Shown: positions 26,044 through 34,240 of the stretch, piece after piece
How the letters are laid out: every line of letters starts with the position of its first letter
Numbering within the stretch: position 1 is the stretch's first letter
Source of the DNA: Marinilabiliaceae bacterium UBA5488
GTDB lineage: Bacteria; Bacteroidota; Bacteroidia; Bacteroidales; Marinilabiliaceae
Direction: 5' to 3'
Length of the DNA stretch: 64,000 bases
NCBI GenBank assembly: GCA_002427105.1
Contig: DIPM01000017.1
Location: 1-64,000 of the forward strand
Program-made: the position numbers and the translations under genes
The notes under the pieces: generated by a model
Databases searched by the model: none
Seen by the model: only the letters and a program-made list of their open reading frames with translations
What the model was told of the DNA's origin: nothing

Positions 26044-27177
26044 TTATCTGCGCTCTCCGAGGCGAGTAATCAGGAATTCAGGAGAGAAAGCTATTCGGAA
26101 GCTGTAGCTATAATCCAGATTGCCGCCGGCAATATCATAAAAGCCTTCAAATAGAAAAGAGAAAACTACACCCTCGTGAACATCTTTGTACCACAGGAGG
26201 CTGCCGTTTATCATTTCGCGCTTATCAAATACCCTTCCCGGCAAGTAGTCTGATACAGAATGATAAATGGGATTGCCACGCGATGAAAGGAAATTATCGG
26301 CGCGCCAATAGCCAAGCATCAGCATGCTTTGCTCCGACTCCATTATCATTCCTGTATAAAGCGCATTTCCCTTATTTAGCCCAAGAGGATTAGCATCCTT
26401 CAAATCCTTGTACAGAAAATAGTGGCCATACAGACCCACGCTCTCAACGTAGCCATCATACTTTCGCTTAAGATCCACGCCGGTTGACAAATTTAGAAAG
26501 CTGGTACCCTCCTCATCGAAATCACTTATCTGCCCTCCACGATGCATAACAAGCGCATTAAAAGGAATGTCCAGGCTCCACTTCGAGTCAGGGCTTAAAA
26601 GTGGCTTTCGCAGTACCACTCCGGAAGTGAAAATTTCCGGGATGGTATCGCCCTTGCGGATAAACTGCTCCCAATTCATCCATGCACGACCCTGCAATTG
26701 AGAGCTATTGTACATCAGCTGAAATCCATTTTCGACAGGCTGAGTTAATGAGCGCTCATAATGAAAGAGGGCATCTGGCAGGGAGTGATGCAGGTTTCCC
26801 TCAATGGCGCCCATTGTCAGCTGAAAATTTTGAAACAAACCAATAGTAGCAGAAAGAATAGGTTTTACCTTGAGCTTCTCGTTATCACCATAGAGTTGCT
26901 GAAAACTTGCTCCGGCACGAAACCTGAAATTGTCGCCAACATGATATATCACAGCAGGCTCAGCCACAAAGCCGGGGAGAGTATAACCTTCAACTATATC
27001 CCCAAAAAACTCGTTGTTAATAAAGAAAAAGGAGGACTCCATCTTAAAGGATAAATCGCCACTGCTATTATACTTGTAATGCGGCGAAGCAAGCGGATGC
27101 CAAACCAGGGGCTGCCCTATCAACAAGCATCCCCCAACGACCATCCCAAAGCATAAAAGCAGAGTCCTTTTAATCAT
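26044..27177 (-). CDS. Putative outer-membrane beta-barrel protein
   Basis: The protein has 377 residues with a signal peptide (about 1-21, ending near LIGQ). The rest alternates hydrophobic and polar residues in about 10-12-residue strands with Gly/aromatic turns (for example FRFRAGASFQQLYG and VVFSFLFEGFYDIAGG), typical of an outer-membrane barrel. I do not recognise a named family. It is not clearly PorP/SprF, porin or TonB-dependent: there is no plug or TonB box. It stands alone, with 65 bases to the next gene upstream. Confidence 0.65.
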   Translation of the reverse strand: MIKRTLLLCFGMVVGGCLLIGQPLVWHPLASPHYKYNSSGDLSFKMESSFFFINNEFFGDIVEGYTLPGFVAEPAVIYHVGDNFRFRAGASFQQLYGDNEKLKVKPILSATIGLFQNFQLTMGAIEGNLHHSLPDALFHYERSLTQPVENGFQLMYNSSQLQGRAWMNWEQFIRKGDTIPEIFTSGVVLRKPLLSPDSKWSLDIPFNALVMHRGGQISDFDEEGTSFLNLSTGVDLKRKYDGYVESVGLYGHYFLYKDLKDANPLGLNKGNALYTGMIMESEQSMLMLGYWRADNFLSSRGNPIYHSVSDYLPGRVFDKREMINGSLLWYKDVHEGVVFSFLFEGFYDIAGGNLDYSYSFRIAFSPEFLITRLGERR

Positions 27178-27242
27178 TTTCTAAAAATCTTCGTGAGCAC
27201 TATCAAAAATAGAAATTAAGAGCGAGCAGCCCACTGTAATAG

Positions 27243-27869
27243 TTAGTATTTGTTGGCGAAAAGTTCCTGAGCAAAGCTAAATATCAGCTTGGCAGAACTC
27301 TCGATACCCAGCACGGAGGTATTAAGGCAAAGATGATAGGAGGAAGCATCGCCCCAGCTTTTGTTGCTAAAATAATCATAATAAGACTTTCTCTTCTTAT
27401 CCATTTTTGCAATCCACTCTTTCGCCTTATGTTCAGAGTAATCCATATACTTGGCCACTCGTTGAATCCTGTCGGGCAGGTCGGCTGAAACAAAAATACT
27501 CAAAATTGAAGGATGATCTTTCAGCACATAATCAGCACATCTACCCAAAAAGATAGCCGACTTCTCTTCAGCGATTCTCCTTATCACATCACTCTGTATT
27601 TGAAAAAGTGTTTCATTGCTCAGGTAGTAGCCTGAATAAAAGTCTTCCCCCGATACTCCGCGCAATCCGAATAATCCGCCGAAAGTGCTGTGAGAAACCT
27701 TTTCATCCATTTTCTCGAAGAACTCTTTGTTAACTCCACTTTCTCTGGAGGCCATATTTAATAATTCCTTATCATATACCTGATAGCCAAGCATCTCTGA
27801 TAAACGTGCAGCTATTAATCGTCCTCCACTGCCGGGTTGTCTTCCCACTGTTATTATATTAGTTTTCAT
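27243..27869 (-). CDS. Cytidylate-kinase-like P-loop protein
   Basis: A 208-residue protein of the cytidylate kinase-like (Cytidylate_kin2/AAA_33-like) family. It begins NIITVGRQPGSGGRLIAARLSE, whose Walker-A variant GRQPGSGGR is typical of the family. YDKELLNMAS and AIFLGRCADYVL follow, then a lid-like stretch RIQRVAKYMDYSEHKAKEWI. The nucleotide substrate is not established for this family, so CMP kinase activity should not be assumed. I chose the ATG at 27869, because an earlier in-frame codon would run into the MATE gene. It lies 20 bases after that gene and is probably cotranscribed. Confidence 0.8.
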   Translation of the reverse strand: MKTNIITVGRQPGSGGRLIAARLSEMLGYQVYDKELLNMASRESGVNKEFFEKMDEKVSHSTFGGLFGLRGVSGEDFYSGYYLSNETLFQIQSDVIRRIAEEKSAIFLGRCADYVLKDHPSILSIFVSADLPDRIQRVAKYMDYSEHKAKEWIAKMDKKRKSYYDYFSNKSWGDASSYHLCLNTSVLGIESSAKLIFSFAQELFANKY

Positions 27870-27889
27870 AGGCTGATAATCTGTTTTTG

Positions 27890-29251
27890 CTAGTTTAAGG
27901 CCTGATTTTTCCGCGATGAAATTCTGTACTGTATAATTAAGAATACGAGAGACACACAAAATGCCAGAAGGTCGGCTGTCCGCATACTATACCATACACC
28001 GGAAACACCGAAATACTCAGGCAAGATAAGCAGTAGTGGCAGAAGAAACAAAAACTGACGGGTCAAAGAAAGGAAAATGGCAGCTCCGGCCTTTCCTATG
28101 CTTTGGAAAAAATTGGCCACTACCATCTGAAAGCCAACAAAGGGGAAAAAGCTAATCACTAATTGCAAGCCTGCGGCAGAAATCCTGATAAGCTCGCTAT
28201 CTCTGGTGAAAAGTGCTGCTATTTGTTCAGGTATTAGTTTTCCTACCAAAAACCCAAGCGTCATAACACAGGTAGCAAGGAAGATGGTTTTTTTCAATAC
28301 ATTTTTGACCCTGTCAAGATGTCCCGCCCCATAATTATAGCCCACAATTGGCTGCATGCCTTGATTAAGTCCCATCACTATCATGGGGAAGAGTGTCACA
28401 AAGCGGTTAATAATTCCGTAGGCACCAATGGCCATATCGCCTCCGTGTGCAGACAACTGCCGGTTAACAAAGACCACGACCAGCGAAGTTGCCGAATTCA
28501 TAAGGAAAGGAGAAAGTCCTATAACCAGCGAGTTCTTCACAATCTTTGCCTTCAACTTAAACGTATCCTTCTGAAGATGGATAAATTCTCTGGTATCACT
28601 GAATATCCTAATTTGCCATATAAGCATCAGAAACTGAGAAATAACAGTAGCCAAAGCAGCTCCTCTTATCCCCCATTCAAAAACATAAATAAAAACTGCT
28701 GTAAGAATAATATTGATAACTACCGAACTAAGAGTGGTGTACATTGAAACTTTTGGCTTCCCGGTTGCCCTGAGAAGCGCATTAAGCCCAAGGTACATAT
28801 GAGTAATCACGTTGCCCAGGGTAATAACCACCATATAGTCGCGGGCATAGGGAAGCGAGTGTTCGCTCGCCCCGAAGAAGTAGAGTATAGGATTCATAAA
28901 TGCCATTATCAGCACCGTGTATGCTAGTCCTATAATCAAATTAAGCACAAAGACATTTCCCAGAATGCTGTTAGCTGATTCGTAATCCTTTTGCCCCAGT
29001 CGAAGCGACATAAGCGTTGAAGCCCCCACCCCGACAAGAGACCCAAAGGCAGCTCCAAGGTTCATAAGGGGGAAAGTTACCGCCAAACCTGCAATAGCCA
29101 AGGCTCCAACCCCTTGCCCAATAAAGATGCTCCCGGTAATGTTGTAAATTGATGACGAGGTCATCGCTATAACCGAAGGCACCGCATATTGAATAAGCAG
29201 TGGCCATATATTTTTTGTCCCCAATTCTATGGGACTAGCCTTTTCCATCAT
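27890..29251 (-). CDS. MATE-family multidrug efflux transporter
   Basis: An inner-membrane antiporter of 453 residues with twelve hydrophobic helices in two related halves. It exports organic cations or drugs in exchange for Na+ or H+. Typical features are the start IELGTKNIWPLLIQYAVPSVIAM, a glycine-rich GSLVGVGASTLMS in helix 2 and the mirrored NQGMQPIVGYNYGAG in the second half. It resembles the NorM/DinF-related MepA subgroup. The cytidylate-kinase-like gene follows directly; no local regulator is seen. Confidence 0.92.
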   Translation of the reverse strand: MMEKASPIELGTKNIWPLLIQYAVPSVIAMTSSSIYNITGSIFIGQGVGALAIAGLAVTFPLMNLGAAFGSLVGVGASTLMSLRLGQKDYESANSILGNVFVLNLIIGLAYTVLIMAFMNPILYFFGASEHSLPYARDYMVVITLGNVITHMYLGLNALLRATGKPKVSMYTTLSSVVINIILTAVFIYVFEWGIRGAALATVISQFLMLIWQIRIFSDTREFIHLQKDTFKLKAKIVKNSLVIGLSPFLMNSATSLVVVFVNRQLSAHGGDMAIGAYGIINRFVTLFPMIVMGLNQGMQPIVGYNYGAGHLDRVKNVLKKTIFLATCVMTLGFLVGKLIPEQIAALFTRDSELIRISAAGLQLVISFFPFVGFQMVVANFFQSIGKAGAAIFLSLTRQFLFLLPLLLILPEYFGVSGVWYSMRTADLLAFCVSLVFLIIQYRISSRKNQALN

Positions 29252-29302
29252 AAGATATACCTTTATTCATGCTTGCTAGAGAGCCCACAAAGATAATAAC
29301 TA

Positions 29303-29347
29303 AAAGCAAAAGCTCCCCTCAAGCACTCAACTGCTTTCGGGGAGCTT
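29303..29347 (-). terminator. Terminator of the sdhCAB operon
   Basis: AAGCTCCCC pairs with GGGGAGCTT. Read on the minus strand it follows the sdhB stop by 44 bases and ends in TTTTGCTTTT. It also precedes the MATE gene. Confidence 0.75.
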
Positions 29348-29390
29348 ATTTAAGTTTGAATAGCTTCACTCGAAGTGTGAGCCGTAAAAA

Positions 29391-30146
29391 TCAATCTTTT
29401 ATTTTAGCCTTAAGATACTCACGATTTAGCCTGGCGATATTGGAAATGGAAATACCTTTAGGACATTCAACTTCGCAGGCTCCTGTATTTGTACAGTTAC
29501 CAAAACCCAGCTCGTCCATGCGGGCAACCATTGCTTTTGCACGTCTGGCGGCTTCAACTTTACCCTGCGGCAAAAGAGCCAACTGACTTACTTTGGCTGA
29601 TACAAACAACATAGCCGAACCGTTTTTACAAGCAGCCACACAAGCTCCACAACCGATGCATGAAGCTGCGTCCATCGACTCATCAGCATGATCCTTCGGA
29701 ATAGGTATAGCATTCGCATCAGGTACTCCGCCGGTATTTACTGACACATAGCCTCCTGCCATAATAATCTTATCGAAGGAGCTACGATCCACGATTAAAT
29801 CCTTAATTACAGGGAATCCGGCTGAGCGCCATGGCTCTATAGTAATTGTCTCGCCATCTTTGAACTTGCGCATATGCAACTGGCAAGTAGTGATATCGTC
29901 GTCGGGCCCGTGGGGGCGACCGTTAATGTATAGCGAACACATTCCACAGATGCCTTCACGGCAGTCGTGATCGAATGCCACAGGTTCTTTCCCTTCATTG
30001 ATGAGCTGTTCATTTAGAATGTCCATCATTTCCAGAAAAGAGCTATCAACCGATATATTGCTAAGTTTATAAGTCTCGAACCGCCCTTTCTCGCGGGGAC
30101 CATTTTGCTTCCAGACTTTAAGTGTGATATTTAGAAACTTTTCCAT
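29391..30146 (-). CDS. sdhB: Succinate dehydrogenase/fumarate reductase iron-sulfur subunit
   Basis: The subunit (251 residues) carries electrons between the flavoprotein and the membrane cytochrome b. The 2Fe-2S site is CREGICGMCSLYINGRPHG with a later Cys in TTCQLH. The 4Fe-4S and 3Fe-4S ligands are in CIGCGACVAACKNGS and in CTNTGACEVECPKG. The start at 30146 (MEKFLNITLKVW) is chosen because an upstream in-frame ATG would overlap sdhA. This is the non-classical (B-type) subunit found in Bacteroidota, where the complex can work as fumarate reductase in anaerobic respiration. Confidence 0.94.
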   Translation of the reverse strand: MEKFLNITLKVWKQNGPREKGRFETYKLSNISVDSSFLEMMDILNEQLINEGKEPVAFDHDCREGICGMCSLYINGRPHGPDDDITTCQLHMRKFKDGETITIEPWRSAGFPVIKDLIVDRSSFDKIIMAGGYVSVNTGGVPDANAIPIPKDHADESMDAASCIGCGACVAACKNGSAMLFVSAKVSQLALLPQGKVEAARRAKAMVARMDELGFGNCTNTGACEVECPKGISISNIARLNREYLKAKIKD

Positions 30147-30183
30147 AATAAAACTCCGTTTATAATTGAACTTGCTGTCTGCA

Positions 30184-32124
30184 CTATTTATAATTACGCT
30201 GAACAAGCTGAATCTCTTCATACTTGAGATCTTCCTTGTGCATCACCGGCTCCTGCCCCTCGCCCTTATACTCCCAGCATGATACAAAGGCGAATTTATC
30301 GTCATGCCGCAAAGCCTCACCTTCCTCGGTTTGGTGTTCTTCGCGGAAGTGACCCCCACAAGACTCTTCACGCATAAGTGCATCCAAAGCCATCAGCTCT
30401 CCAATCTCAATAAAATCGGCCAGACGATTGGCTTTTTCAAGTTCAATGTTCATACCGTCGTTAGTTCCGGGAACATTCACGTTGGTCCAGAACTCTTTCT
30501 TCACTTCTTTAATTTTCTCGAGTGCGATTTCCAGCCCTTCTTTATTGCGAGCCATTCCCACAAAATCCCACATTATATGTCCCAGTTGCTTGTGAATATT
30601 GTCAACCGAGCGCTTACCTTTAATTAAAAGCAGTTTATTCAGACGTTCCTGTGATTCCTTTTCAGCTTCAACAAAGGCCGGTTCATCACCCTTCATTCGT
30701 GGAGTACGGATATCGTCGGCCAGATAGTTTTGTACTGTATAAGGCAGGACAAAATACCCGTCAGCCAGTCCTTGCATCAAGGCAGAAGCACCCAGACGGT
30801 TCGCTCCGTGGTCGGAGAAATTTGCCTCACCGGCACAGAACAAGCCGGGCACAGTTGTTTGCAATTCATAATCTACCCAAATACCACCCATAGTGTAGTG
30901 AATGGCGGGATAAATCATCATAGGCGTGTCGTAAGGATTATCATCCACAATTTTTTCATACATCTGGAATAGGTTCCCATAACGTGCGCGTATGGTATCC
31001 TCTCCCAAGCGTTCAATAGCTTCTTTGAAATCAAGATATACAGCCAAGCCGGTATTGCCCACTCCGAAGCCTGCATCACAACGTTCTTTGGCAGCGCGTG
31101 ATGCTACATCCCGGGGAACAAGGTTTCCAAAAGCAGGGTATCTGCGTTCAAGATAGTAATCGCGGTCATCTTCAGCTATTTGGGTGGGTTTCAATTTACC
31201 GGCGCGAATAGCTTCTGCATCTTCTTTCTTTTTAGGAACCCAGATGCGCCCGTCATTTCTTAATGACTCAGACATCAAGGTAAGCTTGCTTTGAAATTCA
31301 CCGTGAACCGGAATACAAGTAGGGTGAATCTGCGCAAAACTGGGGTTTGCAAAAAGAGCGCCCTTTTTGTAGGCATGGAGAGCTGCCGAACCGTTTGATC
31401 CTATTGCATTGGTTGAAAGGAAAAATGTGTTACCATATCCTCCGGTAGCAAGAACCACAGCATGTCCAAAATGGCGCTGAAGCTTACCTGTTACCAAATC
31501 ACGAGAAATAATTCCGCGTGCTTTCCCGTCAACTAAAACAATATTAACCAGCTCATTGCGCGTGTATAGAGTTACGGTCTTAAGTTCTACCTGGCGCATC
31601 AAAGCCTGGTAGGCACCCAATAACAACTGCTGACCGGTCTGTCCTTTTGCATAGAAAGTACGACTAACCTGAGCTCCACCAAAAGAACGATTATCCAGCA
31701 AGCCGCCATACTCACGGGCAAAAGGAACTCCCTGGGCAACGCACTGGTCAATTATCGCGTTACTAACTTCTGCCAGGCGAAACACATTGGCTTCGCGAGC
31801 ACGATAATCCCCTCCTTTTACTGTATCATAAAACAAACGATGCACTGAGTCGCCATCATTGGGATAGTTCTTAGCTGCATTGATACCTCCTTGCGCGGCA
31901 ATCGAGTGAGCACGGCGCGGAGAGTCTTGTATAGTAAATACCTTAACGTTGAAGCCCATTTCGCCAAAAGAGGCAGCAGCTGAAGCTCCGGCAAGACCGG
32001 TTCCGACAACTATGATATCAAGCTTACGCTTGTTTGAGGGGTTCACCAACTTTTGGTGCGCCTTATAATTTGTCCATTTTTGAGCCAAAGGCCCTTCAGG
32101 AATTTTTGCATCTATTTTTACCAT
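30184..32124 (-). CDS. sdhA: Succinate dehydrogenase/fumarate reductase flavoprotein subunit
   Basis: The catalytic subunit (646 residues) interconverts succinate and fumarate using covalent FAD. The N-terminal dinucleotide fold has IIVVGTGLAGASAAASF. The flavinylation site is in HSIAAQGGINAAKN. The active-site stretches QIHPTCIP and HYTMGGIWVDYE and the FAD-binding GEANFSDHGANRLGASAL are intact. It lies 12 bases after sdhC and 37 before sdhB. The acidic C-terminal stretch ESCGGHFREEHQT is usual for the family. Confidence 0.96.
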   Translation of the reverse strand: MVKIDAKIPEGPLAQKWTNYKAHQKLVNPSNKRKLDIIVVGTGLAGASAAASFGEMGFNVKVFTIQDSPRRAHSIAAQGGINAAKNYPNDGDSVHRLFYDTVKGGDYRAREANVFRLAEVSNAIIDQCVAQGVPFAREYGGLLDNRSFGGAQVSRTFYAKGQTGQQLLLGAYQALMRQVELKTVTLYTRNELVNIVLVDGKARGIISRDLVTGKLQRHFGHAVVLATGGYGNTFFLSTNAIGSNGSAALHAYKKGALFANPSFAQIHPTCIPVHGEFQSKLTLMSESLRNDGRIWVPKKKEDAEAIRAGKLKPTQIAEDDRDYYLERRYPAFGNLVPRDVASRAAKERCDAGFGVGNTGLAVYLDFKEAIERLGEDTIRARYGNLFQMYEKIVDDNPYDTPMMIYPAIHYTMGGIWVDYELQTTVPGLFCAGEANFSDHGANRLGASALMQGLADGYFVLPYTVQNYLADDIRTPRMKGDEPAFVEAEKESQERLNKLLLIKGKRSVDNIHKQLGHIMWDFVGMARNKEGLEIALEKIKEVKKEFWTNVNVPGTNDGMNIELEKANRLADFIEIGELMALDALMREESCGGHFREEHQTEEGEALRHDDKFAFVSCWEYKGEGQEPVMHKEDLKYEEIQLVQRNYK

Positions 32125-32136
32125 AATCCTAATTGA

Positions 32137-32838
32137 TTAAATTTGATAGAATAAATATTGAAGCAGTGCGATGGCTGAGAAGCCCAAACCTACAAGCCAG
32201 GCAAATATATTGCCGATTACAGTAAAGCGCTTGCGCCATATATTGTTGCTCAGGCCAACGGATTGAAATGCAGACCAAAATCCATGAGTGAGGTGAATAG
32301 CAAGACCCACACCCGCGACAATATAAACAATTACTATCCAGAGATATCCAAAGGTCGCATTTACAAGGGCGTATGAGTTTTCTACCAAAGTGTCAACGCC
32401 GGCGATATTAACTGTGACGTGCTCCAACAAATCGTCGCCTGTAAGTCTCATCTTAACCCAAAAATGAGCAAGGTGAAGCACAAGGAATGCAAGGATGGTA
32501 AGACCAAGGACGAACATGTTTTTTGAAGCCCAGCTAACTCCGGTGCTCTTATTGCCGGATGCGTAACGGTCACTTCCTCTGGCTTTGCGATTCTCCAGAG
32601 TGAGCACTAGAGCCCATATAATATGAATTACAAAACCAATAGCTAAGATTGGCTCAATAATCCTAATTATGGGATTGGTAGCCATAAAATGAGCTGCCGC
32701 ATTAAAGGTATCGCCACCGTCGGGCACTAAAAGGAGCGAGTTCACAGTAAGGTGAACCACCATAAACATCATCAGAAAAAGCCCGGATATTCCCATCACC
32801 AGCTTTTTCCCAATGGAAGAGGTAAATACACTGCTCAT
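32137..32838 (-). CDS. sdhC: Succinate dehydrogenase/fumarate reductase cytochrome b subunit
   Basis: The membrane anchor (233 residues, five hydrophobic helices) binds haem b and reacts with quinone. Candidate haem-ligand histidines lie in helices around VVHLTVN, VIHIIWAL, VLHLAHFW and AIHLTHGFW. It is the single-anchor B-type subunit of the succinate:quinone oxidoreductase family, so no sdhD is expected. As first gene of sdhCAB it follows a 460-base gap with a TACATTTG promoter element. Confidence 0.93.
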   Translation of the reverse strand: MSSVFTSSIGKKLVMGISGLFLMMFMVVHLTVNSLLLVPDGGDTFNAAAHFMATNPIIRIIEPILAIGFVIHIIWALVLTLENRKARGSDRYASGNKSTGVSWASKNMFVLGLTILAFLVLHLAHFWVKMRLTGDDLLEHVTVNIAGVDTLVENSYALVNATFGYLWIVIVYIVAGVGLAIHLTHGFWSAFQSVGLSNNIWRKRFTVIGNIFAWLVGLGFSAIALLQYLFYQI

Positions 32839-32916
32839 AAAATATTTGTTTTAAATTGTTTTCAAGTGCTTCAATAATAAAACTCACCCAATTTTAATGA
32901 ATTGAATTTTGTCATG

Positions 32917-32924
32917 CAAATGTA
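32917..32924 (-). promoter_or_regulatory. Probable -7 element of sdhCAB
   Basis: TACATTTG on the minus strand fits TAnnTTTG; the -33 region is poor. It predicts a 5' untranslated region of about 70 bases. Confidence 0.5.
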
Positions 32925-33118
32925 GGGGCTAGCAATCCTATTTAAAAATAAATTAAAGAAAAAGTTCTCTATTTATAAAAGGTCTAATTTGCTAACTACA
33001 AAGCGCAACACAAATTGTTACAAGTTAAGGTTTTTTTTCTGAAATTATCCAAATCGATCTTGCCTCTGTAGTTTTCTAAGCACTCTTGTCCGCTAAAGAT
33101 TTTTATATGATTATTGGT

Positions 33119-33213
33119 TGACCCTACAACTTTACGCCTAGGCAAAAATAATGTCAAAATCTGAGACCTGTAGGGTCGTTTAATATTGTAGCGGCGGCCT
33201 TTAGTCGCCGCCT
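33119..33213. repeat. Paired inverted repeats, possible small mobile or REP-like element
   Basis: GACCCTACA and its exact complement enclose 40 bases. Immediately after, GCGGCGGCCTTTAGTCGCCGC forms a GC-rich hairpin in otherwise AT-rich spacer. GC-rich hairpins of this GCGGCG...CGCCGC kind are common in REP or MITE families. Only one copy is visible in this window. Confidence 0.45.
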
Positions 33214-33299
33214 ATAGTTTGGCTTTAACAATGATATTTGGGGTAAAAGAAACCTTAGGCCTGATATTTGCGTTTTGTTACAAACTAATAAGCTGAATT

Positions 33300-33776
33300 A
33301 TGAAGAAAAAAATGATACTTGTAATAGCCTTTGTTGCGGCAACTGCTGCACTTTACGGTCAATCGCTGGACAAGGATGTAATGCTCCTTGAAATTAATAA
33401 GGCAAGAAGCATGAAATGCAAATGTGGCAACGAAACTCAAAAGGCTGCCCCTGCAGTGGTTTGGGACGATAAACTTACAGAAGCAGCACAAAAACACGCC
33501 AATGATATGAGCTCTAAAGGTTTCTTTAGCCACAAGGGTTCGGACAAATCAAGTGTGGATGAACGAATTGAACGTGAAGGATTTGAATGGCAGCTTGTGG
33601 GAGAAAACATTGCCGACGGATATATGTCCGAGGCTCATGTTATAGAAGGTTGGATGAACAGCCCCGGTCATTGTAAAAACATGATGAACCCGGGCTTTAG
33701 CCATGTAGGAGTTGCCGTAAGCAGTGATGGAAGATACTGGGTACAGGTGTTTGCCACCCCTTTGCAAGCTAAGTGA
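33300..33776 (+). CDS. Secreted CAP-domain (SCP/PR-1-like) protein
   Basis: The protein has 158 residues with a signal peptide (about 1-20, ending ALYGQ), followed by a CAP domain. The conserved stretches are NKARS, KLTEAAQKHANDMSSKGFFSH, VGENIA and WMNSPGHCKNMMNPGFSHVGVAV. The His/Glu cavity residues of the family appear present. Bacterial CAP proteins are exported, and their biochemical role is mostly unknown. Its last bases overlap those of the convergent YqaA gene by eight. Confidence 0.88.
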   Translation: MKKKMILVIAFVAATAALYGQSLDKDVMLLEINKARSMKCKCGNETQKAAPAVVWDDKLTEAAQKHANDMSSKGFFSHKGSDKSSVDERIEREGFEWQLVGENIADGYMSEAHVIEGWMNSPGHCKNMMNPGFSHVGVAVSSDGRYWVQVFATPLQAK

Positions 33777-34215
33777 ATAATTTGAGCCCTTGCAAGCTAA
33801 GATAACCCCAAACAGCGTATCGTAGGGCTTTACCTATTAACATCCATATCGCGCTTGGCACAAAGCGGGTCCTGATAATTCCAAGCACTACAGCAATAGG
33901 ATCGCCAATACCTGGAAGCCAGCAGAAGAAGGCTATCCAGCCTTCTTTTCCTTGTATTTTCAGGCGGATTTTCTCAATCTTTTCAGCCTTGATTTTCAAG
34001 TATTTCTCTATCCACTCCCACTTCCCAAATCGTCCCAGCCAATATGAAGACAATCCCCCAAGCCAGTTTCCCATGGTAGCTACCACCAGCGATACATAAG
34101 GGTTGAAATCGGCTATCAACATAGCTGAAAGCACCACTTCAGAACTGAAAGGAAGAACGGTTGCCGCCATAAAACTGGCAGCAAACAACAGTAAATAACC
34201 CAACTCACTTTCCAT
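33769..34215 (-). CDS. YqaA/DedA-related small membrane protein
   Basis: The protein has 148 residues and about four hydrophobic segments. The DedA-like core is FSSEVVLSAML (with the family Glu), ATMGNWLGGLSSYWLGRFG and CWLPGIGDPIAVVLGIIR (glycine/proline-rich re-entrant loop). The YqaA subgroup is shorter than DedA, and DedA proteins act in lipid translocation and membrane homeostasis. It stands alone, 25 bases after the pyruvate-kinase-like gene, with which it may be cotranscribed. Confidence 0.85.
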   Translation of the reverse strand: MESELGYLLLFAASFMAATVLPFSSEVVLSAMLIADFNPYVSLVVATMGNWLGGLSSYWLGRFGKWEWIEKYLKIKAEKIEKIRLKIQGKEGWIAFFCWLPGIGDPIAVVLGIIRTRFVPSAIWMLIGKALRYAVWGYLSLQGLKLFT

Positions 34216-34240
34216 AGCGCAAAGCTAATATAAGGCTAGC

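Larger units (their letters stand above)
32839..33299. other. Intergenic region with sdhC promoter and inverted repeats
   Basis: No gene is seen in 461 bases. On the sdh side is a minus-strand -7 element TACATTTG (32917-32924, about 79 bases before the sdhC start). The middle holds GACCCTACA (33120-33128) facing TGTAGGGTC (33169-33177). A second stem follows, GCGGCG (33191-33196) with CGCCGC (33206-33211). The latter two look like a small repeat element and are described separately. Confidence 0.6.

Noticed and set aside
26044..27177. PorP/SprF type IX secretion component
   Set aside because: Barrel-like, but the family signatures could not be recognised, so it is left as a generic outer-membrane barrel.
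27870..27959. N-terminal extension of the cytidylate-kinase-like gene
   Set aside because: It would overlap the MATE gene by about 70 bases, and the family begins at the ATG at 27869.
30147..30221. N-terminal extension of sdhB
   Set aside because: It would overlap sdhA; the family begins at MEKFLNITLKVW.
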